64,000 bases of DNA from Ecdyonurus torrentis (Eukaryota > Arthropoda > Insecta > Ephemeroptera > Heptageniidae), in assembly GCA_949318235.1 (NCBI GenBank), contig OX439129.1, positions 1,426,001 through 1,490,000 on the forward strand. Direction: 5' to 3'. Under the pieces are notes generated by a model. The model made no database searches and was not told the origin of the DNA. It saw nothing but the letters and a program-made list of their open reading frames with translations. Positions 34,995 through 49,009 of this stretch are shown in pieces. The position numbers were made by a program, and so were the translations under genes. Each line of letters starts with the position of its first letter. The first letter of the stretch is position 1.

Positions 34995-37205
34995 ATGAAA
35001 CAAAGTTTCTATTTCAAGAACCAAATGTTATTGAATGATAAAAATCATACTTTTTACACGATTAAAACTAGTTTTGATGATTTCTCAAAAACTAAGTATG
35101 CTACAGACTTCAAATTCAATTTAAAACCTAGCTTTTTCAATTCTCTACAAAAAAGATGTCTTGAACATTTTTGCTCCGACGCATACTTTTTGGGTTATTG
35201 ACAATTTTAGTTTTCACTCATTATGTAGCCAAACCAAGTCATGAAACAAAGTTTCTATTTCAAGTACCAAATGTTATTGAATGATAAAAATCATACTTTT
35301 TACACAATTAAAAATAGTTTTGATGATTTGTCAAAAACTAAGAATGCTACTGACATAAAATTTGACTTAAAACATAGCTTTTTCAATTCTCTACAAAAAA
35401 GATGTTTTGAACTTTTTTGCTCCGACGCATACTTTTTGGGTTATTGACAATTTTAGTTTTCACTCATCATGTATTCAAACCAAGTCATGAAACAAAGTTT
35501 CTATTTCAAGAACCAAATGTTATTGAATGATGAAAATCATAATTTTTACACGATTAAAAATAGTTTTGATGATTTCTCAAAAACTAAGAATGCTACAGAC
35601 TTCAAATTCAGTTTAAAACATAGCTTTTTCAATTCTTTACAAAAAAGATGTTTTGAACTTTTTTGCTCCGACGCATACTTTTTGGGTTATTGACAATTTT
35701 AGTTTTCACTCATCTTGTAGCCAAACCAAGTCATGAAGCAAATTTTCTATTTCAAGAACCAAATGTTATTGAATGATAAAAATCATACTTTTTACACGAT
35801 TAAAACTAGTTTTGATGATTTCTCAAAAACTAAGAATGCTATTGACTTAAAATTTAACTCATAACATAGCTTTTTTAATTCTCTACAAAAAAGATGTCTT
35901 AAACTTTTTTGCTCCGACGCATACTTTTTAGGTTATTGACAATTATAGTTTTCACTTATCATGTAGCCAAACCAAGTCATGAAACAAAGTTTCTATTTCA
36001 AGAACCAAATGTTATTGAATGATAAAAATCATACTTTTTACACGATTAAAACTAGTTTTGATGATTTCTCAAAAACTAAGAATGCTACTGACTTTAAATG
36101 TGACTCAAAACATAGCTTTTTCAATTCTCTACAAAAAAAATTGCATAAACTTTTTTGCTCCGACGCATACTTTTTGGGTTATTGACAATTTTAGTTTTCA
36201 CTCATCATGTAGCCAAACCAAGTCATGAAACAAAGTTTCTATTTCAAGAACCAAATGTTATTGAATGATAAAAATCATACTTTTTACACGATTAAAACTA
36301 GTTTTTATGATTTCTCAAAAACTAAGAATGCTACAGACTTCAAATTCAAATCAAAACATAGCTTTTTCAATTCTTTACAAAAAAGATGTTTTGAACTTTT
36401 TTGCTCCGACGCATACTTTTTGGGTTATTGACAATTATAGTTTTCACTTATCATGTAGCCAAACCAAGTCATGAAACAAAGTTTCTATTTCAAGAACCAA
36501 ATGTTATTGAATGATAAAAATCATACTTTTTACACGATTAAAACTAGTTTTGATGATTTCTCAAAAACTAAGAATGCTACTGACTTTAAATTTGACTCAA
36601 AACATAGCTTTTTCAATTCTCTACAAAAAAATGTCTTAAACTTTTTTGCTCCGACGCATACTTTTTGGGTTATTGACAATTTTAGTTTTCACTCATCATG
36701 TATTCAAACCAAGTCATGAAACAAAGTTTCTATTTCAAGAACCAAATGTTATGAATGATGAAAATCATAATTTTTACACGATTAAAACTAGTTTTGATGA
36801 TTTCTCAAAAACTAAGAATGCTACTGACTTTAAATTTGACTCAAAACATAGCTTTTTCAATTCTCTACAAAAAAATGTCTTAAACTTTTTTGCTCCGACG
36901 CATACTTTTTGGGTTATTGGCAATTTTAGTTTTCACTCATCATGTATTCAAACCAAGTCATGAAACAAAGTTTCTATTTCAAGAACCAAATGTTATTGAA
37001 TGATGAAAATCATAATTTTTACACGATTAAAACTAGTTTTGATGATTTCTCAAAAACTAAGAATGCTACTGACTTTAAATGTGACTCAAAACATAGCTTT
37101 TTCAATTCTCTACAAAAAAAATGTCTTAAACTTTTTTGCTCCGACGCATACTTTTTGGGTTATTGACAATTTTAGTTTTCACTCATCATGTAGCCAAACC
37201 AAGTC
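34995..37205. repeat. 9-monomer HOR, copy with 1-bp deletion (2,211 bp)
   Basis: The order is F', G, C, K/L, M, A', J, J2, M2. M at 35979 has 'TTGCATAAAC'. The J2 at 36716 has lost one T ('GTTATGAATG' for 'GTTATTGAATG'), making it the only 244-bp monomer. Confidence 0.92.
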
Positions 37206-40200
37206 ATGAAACAAAGTTTCTATTTCAAGAACCAAATGTTATTGAATGATAAAAATCATACTTTTTACACGATTAAAACTAGTTTTGATGATTTCTCAAA
37301 AACTAAGTATGCTACAGACTTCAAATTCAATTTAAAACCTAGCTTTTTCAATTCTCTACAAAAAAGATGTCTTGAACATTTTTGCTCCGACGCATACTTT
37401 TTGGGTTATTGACAATTTTAGTTTTCACTCATTATGTAGCCAAACCAAGTCATGAAACAAAGTTTCTATTTCAAGTACCAAATGTTATTGAATGATAAAA
37501 ATCATACTTTTTACACAATTAAAAATAGTTTTGATGATTTGTCAAAAACTAAGAATGCTACTGACATAAAATTTGACTTAAAACATAGCTTTTTCAATTC
37601 TCTACAAAAAAGATGTTTTGAACTTTTTTGCTCCGACGCATACTTTTTGGGTTATTGACAATTTTAGTTTTCACTCATCATGTATTCAAACCAAGTCATG
37701 AAACAAAGTTTCTATTTCAAGAACCAAATGTTATTGAATGATGAAAATCATAATTTTTACACGATTAAAAATAGTTTTGATGATTTCTCAAAAACTAAGA
37801 ATGCTACAGACTTCAAATTCAGTTTAAAACATAGCTTTTTCAATTCTTTACAAAAAAGATGTTTTGAACTTTTTTGCTCCGACACATACTTTTTGGGTTA
37901 TTGACAATTTTAGTTTTCACTCATCTTGTAGCCAAACCAAGTCATGAAGCAAATTTTCTATTTCAAGAACCAAATGTTATTGAATGATAAAAATCATACT
38001 TTTTACACGATTAAAACTAGTTTTGATGATTTCTCAAAAACTAAGAATGCTATTGACTTAAAATTTAACTCATAACATAGCTTTTTTAATTCTCTACAAA
38101 AAAGATGTCTTAAACTTTTTTGCTCCGACGCATACTTTTTAGGTTATTGACAATTATAGTTTTCACTTATCATGTAGCCAAACCAAGTCATGAAACAAAG
38201 TTTCTATTTCAAGAACCAAATGTTATTGAATGATAAAAATCATACTTTTTACACGATTAAAACTAGTTTTGATGATTTCTCAAAAACTAAGAATGCTACT
38301 GACTTTAAATGTGACTCAAAACATAGCTTTTTCAATTCTCTACAAAAAAAATTGCATAAACTTTTTTGCTCCGACGCATACTTTTTGGGTTATTGACAAT
38401 TTTAGTTTTCACTCATCATGTAGCCAAACCAAGTCATGAAACAAAGTTTCTATTTCAAGAACCAAATGTTATTGAATGATAAAAATCATACTTTTTACAC
38501 GATTAAAACTAGTTTTTATGATTTCTCAAAAACTAAGAATGCTACAGACTTCAAATTCAAATCAAAACATAGCTTTTTCAATTCTTTACAAAAAAGATGT
38601 TTTGAACTTTTTTGCTCCGACGCATACTTTTTGGGTTATTGGCAATTTTAGTTTTCACTCATCATGTATTCAAACCAAGTCATGAAACAAAGTTTCTATT
38701 TCAAGAACCAAATGTTATTGAATGATGAAAATCATAATTTTTACACGATTAAAACTAGTTTTGATGATTTCTCAAAAACTAAGAATGCTACTGACTTTAA
38801 ATGTGACTCAAAACATAGCTTTTTCAATTCTCTACAAAAAAAATGTCTTAAACTTTTTTGCTCCGACGCATACTTTTTGGGTTATTGACAATTTTAGTTT
38901 TCACTCATCATGTAGCCAAACCAAGTCATGAAACAAAGTTTCTATTTCAAGAACCAAATGTTATTGAATGATAAAAATCATACTTTTTACACGATTAAAA
39001 CAAGTTTTTATGATTTCTCAAAAACTAAGAATGCTACAGACTTCAAATTCAAATCAAAACATAGCTTTTTCAATTCTTTACAAAAAAGATGTTTTGAACT
39101 TTTTTGCTCCGACGCATACTTTTTGGGTTATTGGCAATTTTAGTTGTCACTCATCATGTATTCAAACCAAGTCATGAAACAAAGTTTCTATTTCAAGAAC
39201 CAAATGTTATTGAATGATGAAAATCATAATTTTTACACGATTAAAACTAGTTTTGATGATTTCTCAAAAACTAAGAATGCTACAGACTTCAAATTCAGTT
39301 TAAAACATAGCTTTTTCAATTCTTTACAAAAAAGATATTTTGAACTTTTTTGCTCCGACGCATACTTTTTGGGTTATTGACAATTTTAGTTTTCACTCAT
39401 CTTGTAGCCAAACCAAGTCATGAAACAAAGTTTCTATTTCAAGAACCAAATGTTATTGAATGATAAAAATCATACTTTTTACACGATTAAAACTAGTTTT
39501 GATGATTTCTCAAAAACTAAGTATGCTACAGACTTCAAATTCAATTCAAAACATAGCTTTTTCAATTCTCTACAAAAAAGATGTCTTGAACATTTTTGCT
39601 CCGACGCATACTTTTTGGGTTATTGACAATTTTAGTTTTCACTCATTATGTAGCCAAACCAAGTCATGAAACAAAGTTTCTATTTCAAGTTCCAAATGTT
39701 ATTGAATGATAAAAATCATACTTTTTACACAATTAAAAATAGTTTTGATGATTTGTCAAAAACTAAGAATGCTACTGACATAAAATTTCACTTAAAACAT
39801 AGCTTTTTCAATTCTCTACAAAAAAGATGTTTTGAACTTTTTTGCTCCGACGCATACTTTTTGGGTTATTGACAATTTTAGTTTTCACTCATCATGTAGC
39901 CAAACCAAGTCATGAAACAAAGTTTCTATTTCAAGAACCAAATGTTATTGAATGATAAAAATCATACTTTTTACACGATTAAAACTAGTTTTGATGATTT
40001 CTCAAAAACTAAGAATGCTACTGACTTTAAATTTAACTTATAACATAGCTTTTTTAATTCTCTACAAAAAAGATGTATTAAACTTTTTTGCTCCGACGCA
40101 TACTTTTTAGGTTATTGACAATTATAGTTTTCACTTATCATGTAGCCAAACCAAGTCATGAAACAAAGTTTCTATTTCAAGAACCAAATGTTATTGAATG

Positions 40201-40648
40201 ATAAAAATCATACTTTTTACACGATTAAAACTAGTTTTGATGATTTCTCAAAAACTAAGAATGCTACTGACTTTAAATTTAACTTATAACATAGCTTTTT
40301 TAATTCTCTACAAAAAAGATGTCTTAAACTTTTTTGCTCCGACGCATACTTTTTAGGTTATTGACAATTATAGTTTTCACTTATCATGTAGCCAAACCAA
40401 GTCATGAAACAAAGTTTCTATTTCAAGAACCAAATGTTATTGAATGATAAAAATCATACTTTTTACACGATTAAAACTAGTTTTGATGATTTCTCAAAAA
40501 CTAAGAATGCTACTGACTTTAAATTTGACTCAAAACATAGCTTTTTCAATTTTCTACAAAAAAATGTCTTAAACTTTTTTGCTCCGACGCATACTTTTTG
40601 GGTTATTGACAATTTTAGTTTTCACACATCATGTAGCCAAACCAAGTC
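37206..40648. repeat. 14-monomer block (3,443 bp)
   Basis: The order is F', G, C, K/L, M, A, M2, A, B/C, F-like, D, H, I, J. It begins like the central HOR and ends like the H-I-J blocks to the right, so it is the transition between the two families. C at 37698 has A at 37884 in the otherwise stable CpG box. A at 38928 has 'AAACAAG' and 'TAGTTGTCAC'. Confidence 0.88.
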
Positions 40649-41140
40649 ATGAAACAAAGTTTCTATTTCAAGAACCAAATGTTATTGAATGATAAAAATC
40701 ATACTTTTTACACGATTAAAACTAGTTTTGATGATTTCTCAAAAACTAAGTATGCTACAGACTTCAAATTCAATTTAAAACCTAGCTTTTTCAATTCTCT
40801 ACAAAAAAGATGTCTTGAACATTTTTGCTCCGACGCATACTTTTTGGGTTATTGACAATTTTAGTTTTCACTCATTATGTAGCCAAACCAAGTCATGAAA
40901 CAAAGTTTCTATTTCAAGTACCAAATGTTATTGAATGATAAAAATCATACTTTTTACACAATTAAAAATAGTTTTGATGATTTGTCAAAAACTAAGAATG
41001 CTACTGACATAAAATTTGACTTAAAACATAGCTTTTTCAATTCTCTACAAAAAAGATGTTTTGAACTTTTTTGCTCCGACGCATACTTTTTGGGTTATTG
41101 ACAATTTTAGTTTTCACTCATCATGTATTCAAACCAAGTC

Positions 41141-41386
41141 ATGAAACAAAGTTTCTACTTCAAGAACCAAATGTTATTGAATGATGAAAATCATAATTTT
41201 TACACGATTAAAAATAGTTTTGATGATTTCTCAAAAACTAAGAATGCTACAGACTTCAAATTCAGTTTAAAACATAGCTTTTTTAATTCTCTACAAAAAA
41301 GATGTCTTAAACTTTTTTGCTCCGACGCATACTTTTTAGGTTATTGACAATTATAGTTTTCACTTATCATGTAGCCAAACCAAGTC
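41141..41386. repeat. Chimeric monomer C/L
   Basis: The left is C (G46/A56/A74, 'TTCAGTTTAAAAC'). The right is L (T144, 'GATGTCTTAAAC', 'TTTTTAGG', 'CAATTATAG'). It removes the separate K/L found between C and M in the block at 37206. Confidence 0.88.
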
Positions 41387-42124
41387 ATGAAACAAAGTTT
41401 CTATTTCAAGAACCAAATGTTATTGAATGATAAAAATCATACTTTTTACACGATTAAAACTAGTTTTGATGATTTCTCAAAAACTAAGAATGCTACTGAC
41501 TTTAAATGTGACTCAAAACATAGCTTTTTCAATTCTCTACAAAAAAAATGTCTTAAACTTTTTTGCTCCGACGCATACTTTTTGGGTTATTGACAATTTT
41601 AGTTTTCACTCATCATGTAGCCAAACCAAGTCATGAAACAAAGTTTCTATTTCAAGAACCAAATGTTATTGAATGATAAAAATCATACTTTTTACACGAT
41701 TAAAACTAGTTTTTATGATTTCTCAAAAACTAAGAATGCTACAGACTTCAAATTCAAATCAAAACATAGCTTTTTCAATTCTTTACAAAAAAGATGTTTT
41801 GAACTTTTTTGCTCCGACGCATACTTTTTGGGTTATTGGCAATTTTAGTTTTCACTCATCATGTATTCAAACCAAGTCATGAAACAAAGTTTCTATTTCA
41901 AGAACCAAATGTTATTGAATGATGAAAATCATAATTTTTACACGATTAAAACTAGTTTTGATGATTTCTCAAAAACTAAGAATGCTACTGACTTTAAATG
42001 TGACTCAAAACATAGCTTTTTCAATTCTCTACAAAAAAAATGTCTTAAACTTTTTTGCTCCGACGCATACTTTTTGGGTTATTGACAATTTTAGTTTTCA
42101 CTCATCATGTAGCCAAACCAAGTC

Positions 42125-42370
42125 ATGAAACAAAGTTTCTATTTCAAGAACCAAATGTTATTGAATGATAAAAATCATACTTTTTACACGATTAAAACAA
42201 GTTTTTATGATTTCTCAAAAACTAAGAATGCCACAGACTTCAAATTCAAATCAAAACATAGCTTTTTCAATTCTTTACAAAAAAGATGTCTTGAACATTT
42301 TTGCTCCGACGCATACTTTTTGGGTTATTGACAATTTTAGTTTTCACTCATTATGTAGCCAAACCAAGTC
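42125..42370. repeat. Chimeric monomer A/F
   Basis: The left is A, including 'AAACAAG' and T at 42275. The right is F, with C at 42290, 'GAACATTTTTG' and 'CATTATG'. The switch lies within 42276-42290. It collapses A, B/C and F into one monomer, a loss of two. Confidence 0.9.
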
Positions 42371-43353
42371 ATGAAACAAAGTTTCTATTTCAAGTTCCAA
42401 ATGTTATTGAATGATAAAAATCATACTTTTTACACAATTAAAAATAGTTTTGATGATTTGTCAAAAACTAAGAATGCTACTGACATAAAATTTCACTTAA
42501 AACATAGCTTTTTCAATTCTCTACAAAAAAGATGTTTTGAACTTTTTTGCTCCGACGCATACTTTTTGGGTTATTGACAATTTTAGTTTTCACTCATCAT
42601 GTAGCCAAACCAAGTCATGAAACAAAGTTTCTATTTCAAGAACCAAATGTTATTGAATGATAAAAATCATACTTTTTACACGATTAAAACTAGTTTTGAT
42701 GATTTCTCAAAAACTAAGAATGCTACTGACTTTAAATTTAACTTATAACATAGCTTTTTTAATTCTCTACAAAAAAGATGTATTAAACTTTTTTGCTCCG
42801 ACGCATACTTTTTAGGTTATTGACAATTATAGTTTTCACTTATCATGTAGCCAAACCAAGTCATGAAACAAAGTTTCTATTTCAAGAACCAAATGTTATT
42901 GAATGATAAAAATCATACTTTTTACACGATTAAAACTAGTTTTGATGATTTCTCAAAAACTAAGAATGCTACTGACTTTAAATTTAACTTATAACATAGC
43001 TTTTTTAATTCTCTACAAAAAAGATGTCTTAAACTTTTTTGCTCCGACGCATACTTTTTAGGTTATTGACAATTATAGTTTTCACTTATCATGTAGCCAA
43101 ACCAAGTCATGAAACAAAGTTTCTATTTCAAGAACCAAATGTTATTGAATGATAAAAATCATACTTTTTACACGATTAAAACTAGTTTTGATGATTTCTC
43201 AAAAACTAAGAATGCTACTGACTTTAAATTTGACTCAAAACATAGCTTTTTCAATTTTCTACAAAAAAATGTCTTAAACTTTTTTGCTCCGACGCATACT
43301 TTTTGGGTTATTGACAATTTTAGTTTTCACACATCATGTAGCCAAACCAAGTC

Positions 43354-46300
43354 ATGAAACAAAGTTTCTATTTCAAGAACCAAATGTTATTGAATGATAA
43401 AAATCATACTTTTTACACGATTAAAACTAGTTTTGATGATTTCTCAAAAACTAAGTATGCTACAGACTTCAAATTCAATTTAAAACCTAGCTTTTTCAAT
43501 TCTCTACAAAAAAGATGTCTTGAACATTTTTGCTCCGACGCATACTTTTTGGGTTATTGACAATTTTAGTTTTCACTCATTATGTAGCCAAACCAAGTCA
43601 TGAAACAAAGTTTCTATTTCAAGTACCAAATGTTATTGAATGATAAAAATCATACTTTTTACACAATTAAAAATAGTTTTGATGATTTGTCAAAAACTAA
43701 GAATGCTACTGACATAAAATTTGACTTAAAACATAGCTTTTTCAATTCTCTACAAAAAAGATGTTTTGAACTTTTTTGCTCCGACGCATACTTTTTGGGT
43801 TATTGACAATTTTAGTTTTCACTCATCATGTATTCAAACCAAGTCATGAAACAAAGTTTCTACTTCAAGAACCAAATGTTATTGAATGATGAAAATCATA
43901 ATTTTTACACGATTAAAAATAGTTTTGATGATTTCTCAAAAACTAAGAATGCTACAGACTTCAAATTCAGTTTTAAACATAGCTTTTTCAATTCTTTACA
44001 AAAAAGATGTTTTGAACTTTTTTGCTCCGACGCATACTTTTTGGGTTATTGACAATTTTAGTTTTCACTCATCTTGTAGCCAAACCAAGTCATGAAGCAA
44101 ATTTTCTATTTCAAGAACCAAATGTTATTGAATGATAAAAATCATACTTTTTACACGATTAAAACTAGTTTTGATGATTTCTCAAAAACTAAGAATGCTA
44201 CTGACTTTAAATGTGACTCAAAACATAGCTTTTTCAATTCTCTACAAAAAAAATGTCTTAAACTTTTTTGCTCCGACGCATACTTTTTGGGTTATTGACA
44301 ATTTTAGTTTTCACTCATCATGTAGCCAAACCAAGTCATGAAACAAAGTTTCTATTTCAAGAACCAAATGTTATTGAATGATAAAAATCATACTTTTTAC
44401 ACGATTAAAACTAGTTTTTATGATTTCTCAAAAACTAAGAATGCTACAGACTTCAAATTCAAATCAAAACATAGCTTTTTCAATTCTTTACAAAAAAGAT
44501 GTTTTGAACTTTTTTGCTCCGACGCATACTTTTTGGGTTATTGGCAATTTTAGTTTTCACTCATCATGTATTCAAACCAAGTCATGAAACAAAGTTTCTA
44601 TTTCAAGAACCAAATGTTATTGAATGATGAAAATCATAATTTTTACACGATTAAAACTAGTTTTGATGATTTCTCAAAAACTAAGAATGCTACTGACTTT
44701 AAATGTGACTCAAAACATAGCTTTTTCAATTCTCTACAAAAAAAATGTCTTAAACTTTTTTGCTCCGACGCATACTTTTTGGGTTATTGACAATTTTAGT
44801 TTTCACTCATCATGTAGCCAAACCAAGTCATGAAACAAAGTTTCTATTTCAAGAACCAAATGTTATTGAATGATAAAAATCATACTTTTTACACGATTAA
44901 AACAAGTTTTTATGATTTCTCAAAAACTAAGAATGCCACAGACTTCAAATTCAAATCAAAACATAGCTTTTTCAATTCTTTACAAAAAAGATGTTTTGAA
45001 CTTTTTTGCTCCGACGCATACTTTTTGGGTTATTGGCAATTTTAGTTGTCACTCATCATGTATTCAAACCAAGTCATGAAACAAAGTTTCTATTTCAAGA
45101 ACCAAATGTTATTGAATGATGAAAATCATAATTTTTACACGATTAAAACTAGTTTTGATGATTTCTCAAAAACTAAGAATGCTACAGACTTCAAATTTGA
45201 CTTAAAACATAGCTTTTTCAATTCTCTACAAAAAAGATGTTTTGAACTTTTTTGCTCCGACGCATACTTTTTGGGTTATTGACAATTTTAGTTTTCACTC
45301 AAAATGTATTCAAACCAAGTCATGAAACAAAGTTTCTATTTCAAGAACCAAATGTTATTGAATGATGAAAATCATAATTTTTACACGATTAAAAATAGTT
45401 TTGATGATTTCTCAAAAACTAAGAATGCTACAGACTTCAAATTCAGTTTAAAACATAGCTTTTTCAATTCTTTACAAAAAAGATATTTTGAACTTTTTTG
45501 CTCCGACGCATACTTTTTGGGTTATTGACAATTTTAGTTTTCACTCATCTTGTAGCCAAACCAAGTCATGAAACAAAGTTTCTATTTCAAGAACCAAATG
45601 TTATTGAATGATAAAAATCATACTTTTTACACGATTAAAACTAGTTTTGATGATTTCTCAAAAACTAAGTATGCTACAGACTTCAAATTCAATTCAAAAC
45701 ATAGCTTTTTCAATTCTCTACAAAAAAGATGTCTTGAACATTTTTGCTCCGACGCATACTTTTTGGGTTATTGACAATTTTAGTTTTCACTCATTATGTA
45801 GCCAAACCAAGTCATGAAACAAAGTTTCTATTTCAAGTTCCAAATGTTATTGAATGATAAAAATCATACTTTTTACACAATTAAAAATAGTTTTGATGAT
45901 TTGTCAAAAACTAAGAATGCTACTGACATAAAATTTCACTTAAAACATAGCTTTTTCAATTCTCTACAAAAAAGATGTTTTGAACTTTTTTGCTCCGACG
46001 CATACTTTTTGGGTTATTGACAATTTTAGTTTTCACTCATCATGTAGCCAAACCAAGTCATGAAACGAAGTTTCTATTTCAAGAACCAAATGTTATTGAA
46101 TGATAAAAATCATACTTTTTACACGATTAAAACTAGTTTTGATGATTTCTCAAAAACTAAGAATGCTACTGACTTTAAATTTAACTTATAACATAGCTTT
46201 TTTAATTCTCTACAAAAAAGATGTATTAAACTTTTTTGCTCCGACGCATACTTTTTAGGTTATTGACAATTATAGTTTTCACTTATCATGTAGCCAAACC

Positions 46301-46796
46301 AAGTCATGAAACAAAGTTTCTATTTCAAGAACCAAATGTTATTGAATGATAAAAATCATACTTTTTACACGATTAAAACTAGTTTTGATGATTTCTCAAA
46401 AACTAAGAATGCTACTGACTTTAAATTTAACTTATAACATAGCTTTTTTAATTCTCTACAAAAAAGATGTCTTAAACTTTTTTGCTCCGACGCATACTTT
46501 TTAGGTTATTGACAATTATAGTTTTCACTTATCATGTAGCCAAACCAAGTCATGAAACAAAGTTTCTATTTCAAGAACCAAATGTTATTGAATGATAAAA
46601 ATCATACTTTTTACACGATTAAAACTAGTTTTGATGATTTCTCAAAAACTAAGAATGCTACTGACTTTAAATTTGACTCAAAACATAGCTTTTTCAATTT
46701 TCTACAAAAAAATGTCTTAAACTTTTTTGCTCCGACGCATACTTTTTGGGTTATTGACAATTTTAGTTTTCACACATCATGTAGCCAAACCAAGTC
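43354..46796. repeat. 14-monomer block (3,443 bp)
   Basis: The order is F', G, C, K/M (44092), A, M2, A, B, C, F-like, D, H, I, J. Compared with 37206-40648, K/L and M have fused to K/M and the B/C chimera is resolved as separate B and C. Two one-monomer changes cancel, leaving the same length. A at 44830 has 'AATGCCACAG'. Confidence 0.87.
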
Positions 46797-49009
46797 ATGA
46801 AACAAAGTTTCTATTTCAAGAACCAAATGTTATTGAATGATAAAAATCATACTTTTTACACGATTAAAACTAGTTTTGATGATTTCTCAAAAACTAAGTA
46901 TGCTACAGACTTCAAATTCAATTTAAAACCTAGCTTTTTCAATTCTCTACAAAAAAGATGTCTTGAACATTTTTGCTCCGACGCATACTTTTTGGGTTAT
47001 TGACAATTTTAGTTTTCACTCATCATGTAGCCAAACCAAGTCATGAAACAAAGTTTCTATTTCAAGAACCAAATGTTATTGAATGATAAAAATCATACTT
47101 TTTACACGATTAAAACAAGTTTTTATGATTTCTCAAAAACTAAGAATGCCACAGACTTCAAATTCAAATCAAAACATAGCTTTTTCAATTCTTTACAAAA
47201 AAGATGTTTTGAACTTTTTTGCTCCGACGCATACTTTTTGGGTTATTGGCAATTTTAGTTGTCACTCATCATGTATTCAAACCAAGTCATGAAACAAAGT
47301 TTCTATTTCAAGAACCAAATGTTATTGAATGATGAAAATCATAATTTTTACACGATTAAAACTAGTTTTGATGATTTCTCAAAAACTAAGAATGCTACAG
47401 ACTTCAAATTTGACTTAAAACATAGCTTTTTCAATTCTCTACAAAAAAGATGTTTTGAACTTTTTTGCTCCGACGCATACTTTTTGGGTTATTGACAATT
47501 TTAGTTTTCACTCAAAATGTATTCAAACCAAGTCATGAAACAAAGTTTCTATTTCAAGAACCAAATGTTATTGAATGATGAAAATCATAATTTTTACACG
47601 ATTAAAAATAGTTTTGATGATTTCTCAAAAACTAAGAATGCTACAGACTTCAAATTCAGTTTAAAACATAGCTTTTTCAATTCTTTACAAAAAAGATATT
47701 TTGAACTTTTTTGCTCCGACGCATACTTTTTGGGTTATTGACAATTTTAGTTTTCACTCATCTTGTAGCCAAACCAAGTCATGAAACAAAGTTTCTATTT
47801 CAAGAACCAAATGTTATTGAATGATAAAAATCATACTTTTTACACGATTAAAACTAGTTTTGATGATTTCTCAAAAACTAAGTATGCTACAGACTTCAAA
47901 TTCAATTCAAAACATAGCTTTTTCAATTCTCTACAAAAAAGATGTCTTGAACATTTTTGCTCCGACGCATACTTTTTGGGTTATTGACAATTTTAGTTTT
48001 CACTCATTATGTAGCCAAACCAAGTCATGAAACAAAGTTTCTATTTCAAGTTCCAAATGTTATTGAATGATAAAAATCATACTTTTTACACAATTAAAAA
48101 TAGTTTTGATGATTTGTCAAAAACTAAGAATGCTACTGACATAAAATTTCACTTAAAACATAGCTTTTTCAATTCTCTACAAAAAAGATGTTTTGAACTT
48201 TTTTGCTCCGACGCATACTTTTTGGGTTATTGACAATTTTAGTTTTCACTCATCATGTAGCCAAACCAAGTCATGAAACGAAGTTTCTATTTCAAGAACC
48301 AAATGTTATTGAATGATAAAAATCATACTTTTTACACGATTAAAACTAGTTTTGATGATTTCTCAAAAACTAAGAATGCTACTGACTTTAAATTTAACTT
48401 ATAACATAGCTTTTTTAATTCTCTACAAAAAAGATGTATTAAACTTTTTTGCTCCGACGCATACTTTTTAGGTTATTGACAATTATAGTTTTCACTTATC
48501 ATGTAGCCAAACCAAGTCATGAAACAAAGTTTCTATTTCAAGAACCAAATGTTATTGAATGATAAAAATCATACTTTTTACACGATTAAAACTAGTTTTG
48601 ATGATTTCTCAAAAACTAAGAATGCTACTGACTTTAAATTTAACTTATAACATAGCTTTTTTAATTCTCTACAAAAAAGATGTCTTAAACTTTTTTGCTC
48701 CGACGCATACTTTTTAGGTTATTGACAATTATAGTTTTCACTTATCATGTAGCCAAACCAAGTCATGAAACAAAGTTTCTATTTCAAGAACCAAATGTTA
48801 TTGAATGATAAAAATCATACTTTTTACACGATTAAAACTAGTTTTGATGATTTCTCAAAAACTAAGAATGCTACTGACTTTAAATTTGACTCAAAACATA
48901 GCTTTTTCAATTTTCTACAAAAAAATGTCTTAAACTTTTTTGCTCCGACGCATACTTTTTGGGTTATTGACAATTTTAGTTTTCACACATCATGTAGCCA
49001 AACCAAGTC
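46797..49009. repeat. 9-monomer block (2,213 bp)
   Basis: The order is F'(M2-type tail), A, B, C, F-like, D, H, I, J. The eight monomers from A to J, plus the F' after them, repeat 44830-47042 at 2,213 bp, including 'AAACAAG', 'AATGCCACAG', 'TAGTTGTCAC' in A and 'AAACGAAG' in H. Confidence 0.9.

Larger units (their letters stand above)
40649..43353. repeat. 11-monomer shortened block (2,705 bp)
   Basis: The order is F', G, C/L (41141), M, A, M2, A/F (42125), D, H, I, J. It equals the 14-monomer block to its left with two internal contractions, one of one monomer at 41141 and one of two at 42125. 41141 and 43846 share 'TCTACTTCAAG'. Confidence 0.88.

Noticed and set aside
36646..36963. A longer open frame of 105 codons spanning two monomers
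   Set aside because: It exists only because a one-base deletion near 36752 in the 244-bp monomer joins two frames. It is found once and is a by-product of that deletion.
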